Of a stretch of 42,624 nucleotides of DNA, positions 16,698 to 25,325 are shown piece by piece (the first letter of the stretch is position 1; the number at the start of each line of letters is the position of its first letter). The notes under the pieces were generated by a model, which saw only the letters and a list, made by a program, of their open reading frames with translations, had not been told where the DNA came from and did not search any database. Source of the DNA: Notoacmeibacter sp. (lineage in GTDB: Bacteria > Pseudomonadota > Alphaproteobacteria > Rhizobiales > Rhizobiaceae). The stretch is taken from assembly GCA_019912385.1 (NCBI GenBank), contig JAIOIW010000150.1, positions 1 to 42,624 on the forward strand. The letters run 5' to 3'. The position numbers were made by a program, and so were the translations under genes.

Positions 16698-17666
16698 TTA
16701 CATCCAGCCGCGCTCCTTGTAGTACTTGACGGCGCCGGGATGCAGCGGAGCCGAAAGGCCGTCCTTGATCATCTCGGCTTCATTCAGGTTGGCGAAGGCC
16801 GGGTGCAATTTCTTGAAGTCGTCGAAATTGTCGAAGACAGCCTTGACCACGGTATAGACCACCTCGTCCGGCACATCCGCCGACGTGACGAAGGTGGCGC
16901 CGACGCCGAAGGTGGTGACGTCATGATCCGTGCCACGATACATGCCGGCGGGAATCGTCGCCTTGCGATAGTAGGGATTTTCGGCCACGAGCTTGTCGAT
17001 CGGCGCGCCGTTCACCGAGACCAGCTCGACATCGCAGGTCGTCGCCGCTTCGGTGATTGCCGCCGCCGGATGACCGATCGTATAGATCATCGCGTCGATC
17101 TTGCCGTCGCACACCGCCTGCGCCATTTCCGATCCCTTCAGCTCGGCGGCAAGCGAGAAATCGTCCATCTTGATGCCGAATGCGTCCATGGCGACTTCCA
17201 TCGTCGCACGCTGGCCGGAACCGGGATTGCCGACATTGACCTTGTGTCCCTTCAACCCTTCGAAACCGGTAATCCCGGAACCCTTGCGCACGATGAGCGT
17301 GAACGGCTCGGGATGGACGGAGAAGACGGAGCGCTCTTTTTCGAATGCGCCCTGATCCTCGAATTTCGATGTGCCGTGATAGGCATGGTACTGCCAGTCG
17401 GACTGGGCAACACCGAATTCCAGTTCGCCGGCGCGCACGGTGTTGATGTTGTAGACGGAACCGCCGGTCGACTCCACCGAACAACGGATGCCGTGTTCCT
17501 TGCGGTCCTTGTTGACGAGACGGCAGATCGCGCCGCCGGTCGGGTAGTACACACCGGTCACGCCGCCGGTGCCGATCGAGATGAACTGCTGCTCGGCGGC
17601 CTGGCCAATCGACCCGCCAAGGCCGACCGCCGCCGCGAACGTAAATCCAGCAACCAGTTTCTTCAT
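16698..17666 (-). CDS. TAXI-family TRAP solute receptor
   Basis: A 322-residue periplasmic substrate-binding protein. [20 protein letters not shown] begins a signal peptide, with likely cleavage after AQA (about residue 23). Mature-protein blocks typical of TAXI receptors are [24 protein letters not shown]-like [13 protein letters not shown], and [27 protein letters not shown] directly precedes the ATG. It is first in the leftward operon and divergent from a LysR gene with paired dyads between them. Known TAXI substrates include glutamate, 2-oxoglutarate and other small acids; none can be chosen here. Confidence 0.92.
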   Translation of the reverse strand: MKKLVAGFTFAAAVGLGGSIGQAAEQQFISIGTGGVTGVYYPTGGAICRLVNKDRKEHGIRCSVESTGGSVYNINTVRAGELEFGVAQSDWQYHAYHGTSKFEDQGAFEKERSVFSVHPEPFTLIVRKGSGITGFEGLKGHKVNVGNPGSGQRATMEVAMDAFGIKMDDFSLAAELKGSEMAQAVCDGKIDAMIYTIGHPAAAITEAATTCDVELVSVNGAPIDKLVAENPYYRKATIPAGMYRGTDHDVTTFGVGATFVTSADVPDEVVYTVVKAVFDNFDDFKKLHPAFANLNEAEMIKDGLSAPLHPGAVKYYKERGWM

Positions 17667-17744
17667 GTCCTCTCTCCATTTTTCGAATTTGTCCGGCGCA
17701 AAAAAGCAGCCACACGGTTGCGGGCATTCCGCAACAGTTCCGGG

Positions 17745-17774
17745 ATAATGTGCGCCGGTCAGGCGAAAGGCCAA
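17745..17774 (-). promoter_or_regulatory. Candidate promoter of the TAXI-TRAP operon
   Basis: Leftward TTGGCC (17774-17769) and CATTAT (17750-17745) are 18 bases apart, about 80 bases before the receptor start. The -35 box touches the proximal dyad at 17774-17788, the position expected for activation by a LysR protein. The hexamers match sigma-70 only partly. Confidence 0.4.
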
Positions 17775-17788
17775 TGCAAAAATTGTAT
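17774..17788. promoter_or_regulatory. LysR-type operator, promoter-proximal copy
   Basis: ATGCA-aaaat-TGTAT is the same dyad as the perfect copy at 17846, with one mismatch between arms. It abuts the candidate -35 box of the leftward TAXI-TRAP promoter. Spacing to the other copy is 72 bases, close to seven helical turns. Confidence 0.55.
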
Positions 17789-17845
17789 GTCAGGCGCTAA
17801 ATAGCAGGTATTTTGGGGATAATTCTTGCCCTGCGGGGAGACTTC

Positions 17846-17860
17846 ATGCAAATCCTGCAT
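17846..17860. promoter_or_regulatory. LysR-type operator, perfect dyad
   Basis: ATGCA-aatcc-TGCAT is a perfect inverted repeat 15 bases long with the T-N11-A form of LysR boxes. It lies 50 bases before the rightward LysR start and overlaps a possible -10 (TAATAT, 17860-17865), which would fit autorepression. Confidence 0.65.
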
Positions 17861-17909
17861 AATATGGATTTTCTCGCATACTCTGGCCGGAACAGGAGCG
17901 CGAAGGGGA

Positions 17910-18815
17910 ATGGATACGGGCTGGCTGCAGGATTTCATGGTGCTGGCGGAAACCGGAAGCTTCACGCGCGCCGCCGCGATACGCAATATTTCGCAGGCCG
18001 CATTCTCCAGGCGAATGCAGGCGCTCGAATCATGGGCGGGCGTGATGTTGATCGACCGAAGTACCCATCCAGCACGGCTGACCGCCGAAGGCGAGCGGTT
18101 TCACGCCGAGATGGCCGACACGCTGCACCGGCTGATCGACGTTCGTACCGCCCTGTCCCGTCCCGCCTACTATGGCAAGGCGCAGGTCCGCATTGGCCTT
18201 CCTCATGTCCTTGCCGGTTCGCGATTCTCGCGTTGGTGGAAGGACTGGGCGCACGGGACGGGGATGTTTGCCAACGCCCTGATCGCCAATGTCACCGATA
18301 TCGTCGCCAGCTTCGTAGCCGGCGGGGCGGACATCCTTGTCTGCCATCACGGCAAGGAATTGCCGCTGGTCCTCGATCCCAAGCTGTTCATGCGCTGCAC
18401 CGTCGAGCGCGACGTGTTACGCCCCTATTACAACAGTCAGGCCGCGGACCTCGGCGCGTTGGATTTTCCGGGCACGGAAGCCAGTCCCCTACCCCTGCTG
18501 ATGTACTCGAAGGGTGCCTATTTCGCGCGCCTGGTCGACATGATCGTCGACCAGGCGCCGGCCAAACTGCACGCCGACCTGCGCGTCGAGGCGCCGATGT
18601 CGGACGTCCTGCGCGATTGCGCGGCCAAGGGTCTCGGCGTCGCCTGGCTTCCGCAATGCGCGATCCATGGCGAATACGAAAAGCTGCTGACGCCCGTCCG
18701 CGACGAGTGCTGGTCGATGGATCTGGACATCGTGGCCTTCGCCCACCGCGCGCCACGATCGCCTGCCGCCGAGCAGATGTGGAACCGCATCACCGCCGGC
18801 GCGGTCGCCGCGTAA
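17910..18815 (+). CDS. LysR-family regulator of the TAXI-TRAP/BKACE operon
   Basis: A 301-residue LTTR. It opens MDTGWLQDFMVLAETGSFTR, and the helix-turn-helix ends with NISQAAFSRRMQALESWAGV, followed by LIDRST; this pattern recalls the HypT/YjiE branch. The effector domain contains RIGLPHVLAG and GLGVAWLPQC. The start at 17910 is preceded by AGGAG and GAAGGGGA. The frame is open to 17826, but that part lies over the operator. Divergent placement and paired dyads make it the likely activator of the leftward operon and its own repressor. The inducer is unknown. Confidence 0.9.
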   Translation: MDTGWLQDFMVLAETGSFTRAAAIRNISQAAFSRRMQALESWAGVMLIDRSTHPARLTAEGERFHAEMADTLHRLIDVRTALSRPAYYGKAQVRIGLPHVLAGSRFSRWWKDWAHGTGMFANALIANVTDIVASFVAGGADILVCHHGKELPLVLDPKLFMRCTVERDVLRPYYNSQAADLGALDFPGTEASPLPLLMYSKGAYFARLVDMIVDQAPAKLHADLRVEAPMSDVLRDCAAKGLGVAWLPQCAIHGEYEKLLTPVRDECWSMDLDIVAFAHRAPRSPAAEQMWNRITAGAVAA

Positions 18816-18860
18816 GCAGGTTCCGCAAATCTGCGCAGCGGTTTTGCGACAAGAACCTGC
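18816..18860. repeat. Palindromic intergenic repeat, copy 1
   Basis: GCAGGTTC (18816-18823) and GAACCTGC (18853-18860) form the outer arms, with inner CGCAAA and TTTTGCG arms. It starts directly after the LysR stop. Structure and inner CGGTTTTGCG match copy 2 at 18880. It resembles the family of short palindromes at gene ends in Rhizobiales genomes, as I recall them, and could act as a bidirectional transcript end. Confidence 0.65.
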
Positions 18861-18879
18861 GCCAAACAAAGGAATCCAG

Positions 18880-18927
18880 GCAGGATTTCGCAAAAAGCGG
18901 ATGCCGGTTTTGCAACGAAAATCCTGC
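18880..18927. repeat. Palindromic intergenic repeat, copy 2
   Basis: GCAGGATTT (18880-18888) pairs with AAATCCTGC (18919-18927); inner CGCAAAA faces CCGGTTTTGC. The element is 48 bases long, against 45 for copy 1, and has the same order of arms. Together the two fill most of the gap between the convergent LysR and CdhR-like genes. Confidence 0.7.
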
Positions 18928-18984
18928 TCGCTCAAAGAGCTGGGCAGACGCAGCGCTGAAGGAGTCGCGCATGTCTGCCTGGTA

Positions 18985-19974
18985 TCATAGCCGCATGGCG
19001 CTGCGCTGGCGCGACGGGCTGGTCGAGAAGGCGCGGCGGTAGGCGCGCGAGAAAGACGCCGACGACGTGAACCCCGCCCGCGTCGCGACATCGGCGAGCG
19101 GCGTTCGCGTGTCGAGTACAAGCCGGCGCGCGAGGTTGAGCCGCAAAGTCAGGAAATAGGCGCCGGGCGTCTGCTTCATGTCCTTCAGGAAGATCGCTTC
19201 AAGGGAGCGCGCCGAGATGCCGACGCGCCGCGCGATCGCCGCCACTGTGATCGGCCGGTCGATGCAACCCTCCATGATGCGGATCGCCGAGATCAGCCGC
19301 GGATCGTGCTTGTCGCGGCGCCCCAGCGCAACCAGCGGCTGCGCGTCGCCGGCCCCGCGCGACTCCTCGTAGAGGAACGCGCTGGCGACATCGAGCGCGG
19401 CGACCGGGCTCACCGCACGGCGCACCAGGTCGATCATCATGTCGAAGGTCGGCGAGGCCCCACTGCTGGTGAAATAGGGTTCATCGGCCACGTAGCGGTC
19501 CGGCCTGACATCGATCTGCGGGAACGCGGCGGAAAAATCCTCCAGGTCCTCCCAATGCGTTGTCGCCCGCCGCCCGTCGAGCAGCCCCGCGCGCGCCAGC
19601 AGCCACGAGCCCGATTCCAGTCCGGCGACGGCCCGTGCCCGCCGCCCCGCCCGATAGATCGCGGCAATCAGCGACCGTTCGCGCAACGCGCCGGCCCCGA
19701 ATCCCGCGATCACGCCGAACAGGTCGGTCGCCTTTTCGGGCTCCAGCGTGCCGCCGACCGGTATCGCCATCCCCGCCGAGGTTGCCGGCGCGCTGCCGTC
19801 AACCGACACGAGCCGCCACGAGAAGACCGGCTTTCCGACCACCCGGTTGGCCGCGCGCAGCGGGTCGACCGTGCAGGCAATCGTCATCAGGGATGATCCG
19901 GGAAGCACCAGGAACGTCGCCTCGATCGGACCTGCACTCTCAGGGGAATAAGTCGGTGCTTCGTAAAAAGTCAT
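18985..19974 (-). CDS. cdhR: GlxA/CdhR-type AraC-family regulator
   Basis: A 329-residue regulator with an N-terminal DJ-1/PfpI-like amidotransferase-fold domain (residues about 15-195) and a C-terminal AraC helix-turn-helix pair (about 225-329). Blocks are ATFLVLPGSSLMTIACTVDP, LESGSWLLARAGLLDGRRAT (GSWLLA lacks the catalytic Cys of true amidases) and HWEDLEDFSAAFP; the DNA-binding part has ITVAAIARRVGISARSLEAI and GFTSSASFSRAYRRAF. This is the architecture of CdhR, the carnitine-catabolism activator of Pseudomonas, and the gene is divergent from BKACE and carnitine dehydrogenase genes. The frame is open to 20235, but homology begins at MTFYEAP. The ribosome site is weak. Confidence 0.85.
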   Translation of the reverse strand: MTFYEAPTYSPESAGPIEATFLVLPGSSLMTIACTVDPLRAANRVVGKPVFSWRLVSVDGSAPATSAGMAIPVGGTLEPEKATDLFGVIAGFGAGALRERSLIAAIYRAGRRARAVAGLESGSWLLARAGLLDGRRATTHWEDLEDFSAAFPQIDVRPDRYVADEPYFTSSGASPTFDMMIDLVRRAVSPVAALDVASAFLYEESRGAGDAQPLVALGRRDKHDPRLISAIRIMEGCIDRPITVAAIARRVGISARSLEAIFLKDMKQTPGAYFLTLRLNLARRLVLDTRTPLADVATRAGFTSSASFSRAYRRAFSTSPSRQRSAMRL

Positions 19975-19989
19975 GCTGGTTTCGTAAAA
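19960..19989. promoter_or_regulatory. Direct repeats TTCGTAAAA, 21 bases apart
   Basis: TTCGTAAAA occurs at 19960-19968 and 19981-19989, exactly two helical turns apart, the layout favoured by AraC-type activators. The gap to the rightward BKACE gene is only 79 bases. One copy overlaps codons 3-5 of the CdhR-like gene, so chance cannot be excluded; AAATGCAA is also repeated at 19987 and 20002. Confidence 0.4.
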
Positions 19990-20053
19990 TGCAAAACAGC
20001 CAAATGCAACTGCGGCATCATCATCGTTGAAAAGCGACACGGAGAGAAATGCC

Positions 20054-20971
20054 ATGCCCCTGACCCCGAATTCCGAGGTCTTCATCACCTGCGCCGTCAC
20101 CGGTTCCGGCGGCACGCAGGATCGCAGCCCCCATGTGCCGCGTTCGCCGAAGCAGATCGCCGAAAGCGCGATCGATGCGGCCCGCGCCGGAGCCGCGATC
20201 GTCCATTGCCATGTGCGCGATCCTGAGACCGGCAAGCCCGCACGCGATGTCGCGCTCTACCGCGAGGTCACCGAGCGCATCCGCGACGCCGAAGTCGATG
20301 TCGTGCTCAACCTCACCGCCGGCATGGGCGGCGACATGGTGTTCGGCCCGACGGAAAGACCGCTGCCGCTGAAGGAGGCCGGCACAGACATGGCGGGTGC
20401 CGCCGAACGCGTCGAGCACGTCGCGCAATGCCTGCCGGAGATCTGCACGCTCGACTGCGGCACCATGAATTTCGCCGAGGCCGACTACGTGATGACCAAT
20501 ACGCCCGGTATGCTGCGCGCCATGGGTTCGATGATGACCGCGCTTGGCGTCAAGCCCGAGATCGAGGCCTTCGACACCGGTCATCTCTGGTTCGCAAAGG
20601 AACTGGTCAGAGAAGGCGTGCTGGAGGAGAACGCGCTGGTGCAGCTCTGCATGGGCGTGCCGTGGGGCGCGCCGAGCGACCTCAACACCTATCTGGCCAT
20701 GGTCAACGCCGTACCGGATAACTGGACCTGGTCTGCCTTCTCGCTCGGCCGTCACCAGATGCCCTATGTCGCCGCCGCCGTGCTCGCCGGCGGCAATGTC
20801 CGCGTCGGGCTGGAGGACAACCTGTGGCTCGACAAGGGCGTGCTCGCCACCAACGCGCAACTGGTCGAGCGCTCCGTCACCATCGTCGAGAATCTCGGTT
20901 CGCGCGTGATCGGCCCGCACGAAGTGCGCACGAAGCTGGGCCTGACGAAAAGGGCGCCGAAGAGCGCATGA
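20054..20971 (+). CDS. cdhC: BKACE, 3-dehydrocarnitine cleavage enzyme (CdhC-like)
   Basis: A 305-residue beta-keto acid cleavage enzyme, here expected to turn 3-dehydrocarnitine plus acetyl-CoA into betainyl-CoA and acetoacetate. The substrate loop [18 protein letters not shown] and the zinc site H51-C-H53 (VHCHVRDP) lie at the N-terminus, with NLTAGMGG and the late VRVGLEDN block. The AVTG-G-T pattern is the one I recall for dehydrocarnitine-type members. The start at 20054 has GGAGAG about 9 bases upstream; the frame opens at 20027. It is first in the rightward operon, next to carnitine dehydrogenase, and divergent from the CdhR-like gene. It differs clearly from the second BKACE at 11387. 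Confidence 0.88.
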   Translation: MPLTPNSEVFITCAVTGSGGTQDRSPHVPRSPKQIAESAIDAARAGAAIVHCHVRDPETGKPARDVALYREVTERIRDAEVDVVLNLTAGMGGDMVFGPTERPLPLKEAGTDMAGAAERVEHVAQCLPEICTLDCGTMNFAEADYVMTNTPGMLRAMGSMMTALGVKPEIEAFDTGHLWFAKELVREGVLEENALVQLCMGVPWGAPSDLNTYLAMVNAVPDNWTWSAFSLGRHQMPYVAAAVLAGGNVRVGLEDNLWLDKGVLATNAQLVERSVTIVENLGSRVIGPHEVRTKLGLTKRAPKSA

Positions 20972-21035
20972 TGCTTCAAGCGCTCCCGATTCCCTCCGGC
21001 CTGCCGGCATATCCTCAGTTCCACGAGAGCAAGAC

Positions 21036-22076
21036 ATGACCAAGATCACAATGGCCGCCTGTATCGGCGGCGGGGTAATCGGAGCAGGATGGGTTGCGCG
21101 CCTGGCGCTCAACGGCATCGACGTCGCAATCTTCGATCCCGATCCGCAGGCCGAACGAAAGGTCTCCGAAGTGATGGCGAATGCGCGGCGCGCCTACGGT
21201 ATCCTGGCCGGCGGCGCCTTGCCGCCCGAAGGCCGGATCACCTATGCCGGGTCGATCGCCGATGCCGTTTCAAACGCGGACCTGATCCAGGAAAGCGTGC
21301 CCGAGCGCCTCGACATCAAGCACAAGGTGCTGGCCGAGATCGACGCCCACGCGCGGGCCGACGCCCTTATCGGGTCCTCCACGTCGGGTATCAAGCCGTC
21401 GGACATGCAGACGGCCATGAACAATCCCGCGCGCCTGTTCGTCGCCCACCCGTTCAACCCCGTCTATCTGCTTCCCGTGGTCGAGATCGTCGGCGGCGCG
21501 GCAACCAGCGGGGACACGATCGAGCGGGCGATGGCCGCCTATGCCTCGATCGGCATGAAGCCGGTCCATGTGAAAAAGGAGATCGAGGCCTTCGTCGCCG
21601 ACCGCCTGCTCGAGGCGATCTGGCGTGAATCGCTGTGGCTCATCAAGGACGGCATCTGCACCACGCAGGACCTCGACGACATCGTGCGCTACGGCTTCGG
21701 CCTGCGCTATGCGCAGATGGGCGTGTTCGACGTGTACCGGGTCGCCGGAGGCGAGGCCGGCATGCGCCATTTCCTCGCCCAGTTCGGCCCCTGCCTGACC
21801 TGGCCGTGGACGAAGCTGACGGACGTGCCGGAATTCAACGACGAACTGGTGGATCTCATTGCCGGACAGTCCGACGCCCAGTCCGGCCATATCCCGATCC
21901 GCGAAATGGAACGCATCCGCGACGACAACCTCGTCGCCATCATGGATGCGCTCAGCCGGCAGAACGGCAGGAAGGGCTGGGGCGCCGGCGCGCTGCTCAA
22001 GGACTACCGCAAGGACCTCGCCAGGCGCGCGGCAAATGCGAAGGCGGCAAAACCGAAAAAGAAGAAGAAGGCTTGA
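21036..22076 (+). CDS. cdhA: L-carnitine dehydrogenase (3-hydroxyacyl-CoA dehydrogenase fold)
   Basis: A 346-residue NAD-dependent dehydrogenase that should oxidise L-carnitine to 3-dehydrocarnitine. The Rossmann motif is ACIGGGVIGAGWVARLAL (residues 8-25) with the NAD-selecting acid in IFDPDP. Catalytic H138 lies in AHPFNPVYLLPVVEIVGG, a block characteristic of carnitine dehydrogenases; SSTSGI is also present. Unlike the longer rhizobial form fused to a betainyl-CoA thioesterase (about 490 residues), this one has no thioesterase. It ends in a lysine-rich tail, KPKKKKKA. It follows CdhC by 64 bases and precedes the acyl-CoA dehydrogenase by 4. Confidence 0.9.
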   Translation: MTKITMAACIGGGVIGAGWVARLALNGIDVAIFDPDPQAERKVSEVMANARRAYGILAGGALPPEGRITYAGSIADAVSNADLIQESVPERLDIKHKVLAEIDAHARADALIGSSTSGIKPSDMQTAMNNPARLFVAHPFNPVYLLPVVEIVGGAATSGDTIERAMAAYASIGMKPVHVKKEIEAFVADRLLEAIWRESLWLIKDGICTTQDLDDIVRYGFGLRYAQMGVFDVYRVAGGEAGMRHFLAQFGPCLTWPWTKLTDVPEFNDELVDLIAGQSDAQSGHIPIREMERIRDDNLVAIMDALSRQNGRKGWGAGALLKDYRKDLARRAANAKAAKPKKKKKA

Positions 22077-22080
22077 GCCG

Positions 22081-23244
22081 ATGGATTTCTCCCTCACAGA
22101 AGAACAGCGCCTGATCGCCGAGACCACCCGCGCATTTGTCGAAAACGAGCTTTACCCGCATGAGGCCGAGATCGAGCGCACCGGCGTGTTGCGCGCGGAT
22201 CTGCGCGATGAACTCAAGGCCAGGGCGATCGCGGCGGGCCTCTACGCCGCCAACATCCCCGAGGAATTCGGCGGCGCCGGGCTCGATACGCTGACCTGGC
22301 TGCTCTACGAGAAGGAGTTGGGTCGCGCCAACTACGCGCTGCACTGGACCTGCGTCGCCCGGCCCTCCAACATCCTGTGCGCCGGCTCGCCGGCACAGCG
22401 CGAGAAATACCTCCTGCCCTGCGTGCGCGGCGAGAAATCCGACTGCCTGGCGATGACCGAGCCGGGTGCCGGATCCGACCTGCGCGGCATGAAGGCGACC
22501 GCCACGCGCGACGGCGATGACTGGGTGCTCAACGGCACCAAGCATTTCATCTCGCACGCCGACGTCGCCGATTTCGCCATCGTCTTCATGAAGTCAGGTG
22601 AGGAGGAGACGCCGCGCGGCAGGAAGGCGCAGATCACCGCCTTCTTCGTCGACAAGGGCCATCCGGGTTTCGCCGTGCGCGACGGCTACCGCAACGTCTC
22701 GCATCGCGGCTATACCAATTCTATCCTCGAATTCGACAATTGCCGCCTGCCCGCCGATGCCGTTCTGGGCGAGGTGCACAAGGGTTTCGACGTCGCAAAC
22801 GAATGGCTGGGGGCCACGCGTCTGCAGGTCGCCGCCACGTGCCTCGGCCGCGCCGAGCGCGCCTTCGCCCACGCGGTGGACTGGGCCGCGACGCGCGAAC
22901 AGTTCGGTCAGGCGATCGGCAAGTTCCAGGGCGTATCCTTCAAGCTCGCCGACATGGCAATGGAAATGAAGGCGGCCGAACTGATGGTGCTGGAGGCAGG
23001 CTGGAAGTTCGACCAGGGCACGGTGACCGATGCCGACATGGCCATGGCCAAGCTCAAGGCGACAGAGATGCTGGCCTTCGTCGCCGACGAGGCGATCCAG
23101 ATCCATGGCGGCATGGGCCTGATGGACGAACTGCCGCTTGAGCGCATCTGGCGCGACGCGCGCATCGAGCGCATCTGGGAGGGAACATCGGAAATCCAGC
23201 GTCACATCATTTCCCGCGCCCTGCTGCGGCCATTGGGAGCATAA
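22081..23244 (+). CDS. Acyl-CoA dehydrogenase, probable gamma-butyrobetainyl-CoA dehydrogenase
   Basis: A 387-residue FAD flavoenzyme that introduces a 2,3-double bond into an acyl-CoA. The FAD/substrate block MTEPGAGSD is at 125-133. WVLNGTKHFISHA and the C-terminal IQIHGGMGLMDELPLERIWRD region (IQIHGGMG then PLERIWRDAR) are typical. The catalytic base is E367 in IWEGTSEIQR, the medium-chain position. The frame opens at 21859, inside cdhA, but the ATG at 22081 is four bases after the cdhA stop and begins with the family start MDFSLTEEQR. Beside CaiD it would convert gamma-butyrobetainyl-CoA to crotonobetainyl-CoA. That substrate is inferred; electron transfer flavoprotein genes are not here. 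Confidence 0.88.
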   Translation: MDFSLTEEQRLIAETTRAFVENELYPHEAEIERTGVLRADLRDELKARAIAAGLYAANIPEEFGGAGLDTLTWLLYEKELGRANYALHWTCVARPSNILCAGSPAQREKYLLPCVRGEKSDCLAMTEPGAGSDLRGMKATATRDGDDWVLNGTKHFISHADVADFAIVFMKSGEEETPRGRKAQITAFFVDKGHPGFAVRDGYRNVSHRGYTNSILEFDNCRLPADAVLGEVHKGFDVANEWLGATRLQVAATCLGRAERAFAHAVDWAATREQFGQAIGKFQGVSFKLADMAMEMKAAELMVLEAGWKFDQGTVTDADMAMAKLKATEMLAFVADEAIQIHGGMGLMDELPLERIWRDARIERIWEGTSEIQRHIISRALLRPLGA

Positions 23245-23249
23245 CCAAC

Positions 23250-25325
23250 GTGGTAACCCGCTCCCTGGCCCGCCTGCTCAATCCCTCGTCCATCGCGGTG
23301 TTTGGCGGGTCGTGGGCCGCCGCCGTCATCCGCCAGACGCGCAAGATGGGTTTTTCCGGCGACATCTGGCCGGTCCACCCAACGAAGGAAACCATCGAGG
23401 GCCTGCCTGCCTTCCGCTCTGTCGAGGACCTGCCCCGCGCGCCCGATGCCGCCTTCGTAGGCGTCAACCGCGCCATGACGCCGGCCATCGTCCGCGCACT
23501 CGCCGAAACCGGGGCGGGCGGCGCGGTCTGCTTTGCTTCGGGCTTCCGCGAAGCGGGACTGGATGACGCGGACGGCGAACGTCTCCAGGAAGAACTCGTC
23601 GCGGCCGCCGGCGACATGCCGATCCTCGGTCCCAATTGCTATGGCCTGCTCAACTATGGCGACGGCGTGGCGCTGTGGCCCGACCAGCACGGGGGCGTCC
23701 GGCTGGCGCAAGGCGCGCTGGGCGCGGCGATCGTCACCCAGTCCTCCAACATCGCCATCAACTTGACCATGCAGGCGCGCGGACTGCCGCTCGCCTTCGT
23801 CGTCACCGCCGGCAACCAGGCGCAGACCGGCCTTTCGGACCTGGCGCTCGGCCTGCTTGAAGACGAGCGCGTCTCGGTGCTTGGGCTGCACATCGAAGGC
23901 TTCGACAGCGTCTCCGGCTTCGAACGCCTCGCCGCCCGCGCCCGCGAGCTTGGCAAGCCGGTTGTAGCCCTCAAGGTCGGGCGATCGGAACAGGCGCGTT
24001 CGGCAACCATATCGCACACCGCGTCTCTCGCCGGGTCCGACAGCGCATCCGACGCCTTCCTCAAACGCCTCGGCATCGGCCGCGTCCATTCCATCCCCGC
24101 CTTCCTGGAAACGCTGAAGCTGTTGCATGTCGCGGGTCCGCTTCCCGGCAACACGCTGTCGTCGCTGAGCTGTTCGGGCGGCGAGGCCTCGATCATGGCC
24201 GACGCGGCGGAGGGGCGCGGCGTCGTCTTCCGCCCCCTTGCGCCTGACCACCGCGCGGCGGTCAAGGCAACGCTCGGGTCCCTGGTCGCCGTCGCCAATC
24301 CACTCGATTACCATACCTTCATCTGGAACGACGAACCGGCCATGACGGCGACGTTTTCGGCCTTCGTTGCCGGCGGTTTCGACCTCAATTTCCTGGTTCT
24401 CGATTTTCCGCGCGCCGATCGCTGCGACGACACCGACTGGCACGCGACCGTCCGCGCCTTCCAGGCCGCGCTGAATGCCAACATGGCGCGCGGCGCGATC
24501 CTGGCGACGATGCCGGAAAACATGGCGGAGCACTGGGCAAGCGAGATCATGGCGCTCGGGATCGTGCCGATGCAGGGGATTGCCGAGGCAATCGAGGCGG
24601 CCGAGGCGGCGGCGGCGATCGGCTTGGCATGGGATAATCCGCCGGCCGGACCGGTCGCCTGCGCCTGCTCCGCCGGCAACGCCGCAGCCACCACGCTGGA
24701 CGAGGCCGAAGCCAAGGCCCGCCTCGCCGCCGCCGGTCTGCCCGTGCCGCCCGGCAAGCGCTGCATGGATGCCGCGCAAGCGGTTCTTGCCGCCGGCAAA
24801 CTCGGATTTCCCGTCGCCGTCAAGGCGCTCGGCCTCGCCCACAAGTCGGAAGCCGGCGCGGTGCGCCTGAATCTGGGCACCGGGGAAGCAGTTCGCACCG
24901 CCGCCGAAGCGCTGGGCACCATGGGCACCGGCCTCTATGTCGAGCGCATGGTCGAGGGCGGCGTCGCCGAACTGATCGTGGGCGTCACCCGCGATCCCGT
25001 CTTCGGCCCGGTGCTCACCATTGGGACCGGCGGCGTGCTGGTCGAACTGATCGCCGACAGCCGCACCCTCCTGTTACCGGCCTCGCGCGACGAGATCGCG
25101 AACGCCCTGCGGTCGCTGAAACTATTTCCGCTGCTCGACGGCTATCGCGGCCGCCCGAAGGCCGACTTCGCCGCCGCCGTCGATACCATGCTTGGCATCG
25201 CGGCTTTCGCGGCCGACAATGCCGACCGGATCGTTGAAATGGACATCAACCCGCTGATCGTCTGTGCCGATGGCCACGGCGCATGGATCGCCGACGCCCT
25301 GATCGTGGAGGAGGAGAAGAAGTGA
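23250..25325 (+). CDS. ADP-forming acyl-CoA synthetase (acetate-CoA ligase type)
   Basis: A 691-residue enzyme with fused alpha and beta parts, interconverting acid + CoA + ATP and acyl-CoA + ADP + phosphate. The CoA-binding domain is residues about 8-130 (PSSIAVFGGS, ILGPNCYGLLNY). Two succinyl-CoA ligase-like domains follow; the phosphohistidine is H256 in SATISHTASLAGSDSASD. The ATP-grasp part is about 470-691 (FPVAVKALGLAHKSEAGAV, YVERMVEGGVAELIVGVTRD, EMDINPL). The start is GTG at 23250, five bases after the previous stop, and its end overlaps caiD. It may activate gamma-butyrobetaine or carnitine, or harvest ATP from betainyl-CoA, because the reaction is reversible. It replaces the AMP-forming CaiC. 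Confidence 0.92.
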   Translation: MVTRSLARLLNPSSIAVFGGSWAAAVIRQTRKMGFSGDIWPVHPTKETIEGLPAFRSVEDLPRAPDAAFVGVNRAMTPAIVRALAETGAGGAVCFASGFREAGLDDADGERLQEELVAAAGDMPILGPNCYGLLNYGDGVALWPDQHGGVRLAQGALGAAIVTQSSNIAINLTMQARGLPLAFVVTAGNQAQTGLSDLALGLLEDERVSVLGLHIEGFDSVSGFERLAARARELGKPVVALKVGRSEQARSATISHTASLAGSDSASDAFLKRLGIGRVHSIPAFLETLKLLHVAGPLPGNTLSSLSCSGGEASIMADAAEGRGVVFRPLAPDHRAAVKATLGSLVAVANPLDYHTFIWNDEPAMTATFSAFVAGGFDLNFLVLDFPRADRCDDTDWHATVRAFQAALNANMARGAILATMPENMAEHWASEIMALGIVPMQGIAEAIEAAEAAAAIGLAWDNPPAGPVACACSAGNAAATTLDEAEAKARLAAAGLPVPPGKRCMDAAQAVLAAGKLGFPVAVKALGLAHKSEAGAVRLNLGTGEAVRTAAEALGTMGTGLYVERMVEGGVAELIVGVTRDPVFGPVLTIGTGGVLVELIADSRTLLLPASRDEIANALRSLKLFPLLDGYRGRPKADFAAAVDTMLGIAAFAADNADRIVEMDINPLIVCADGHGAWIADALIVEEEKK

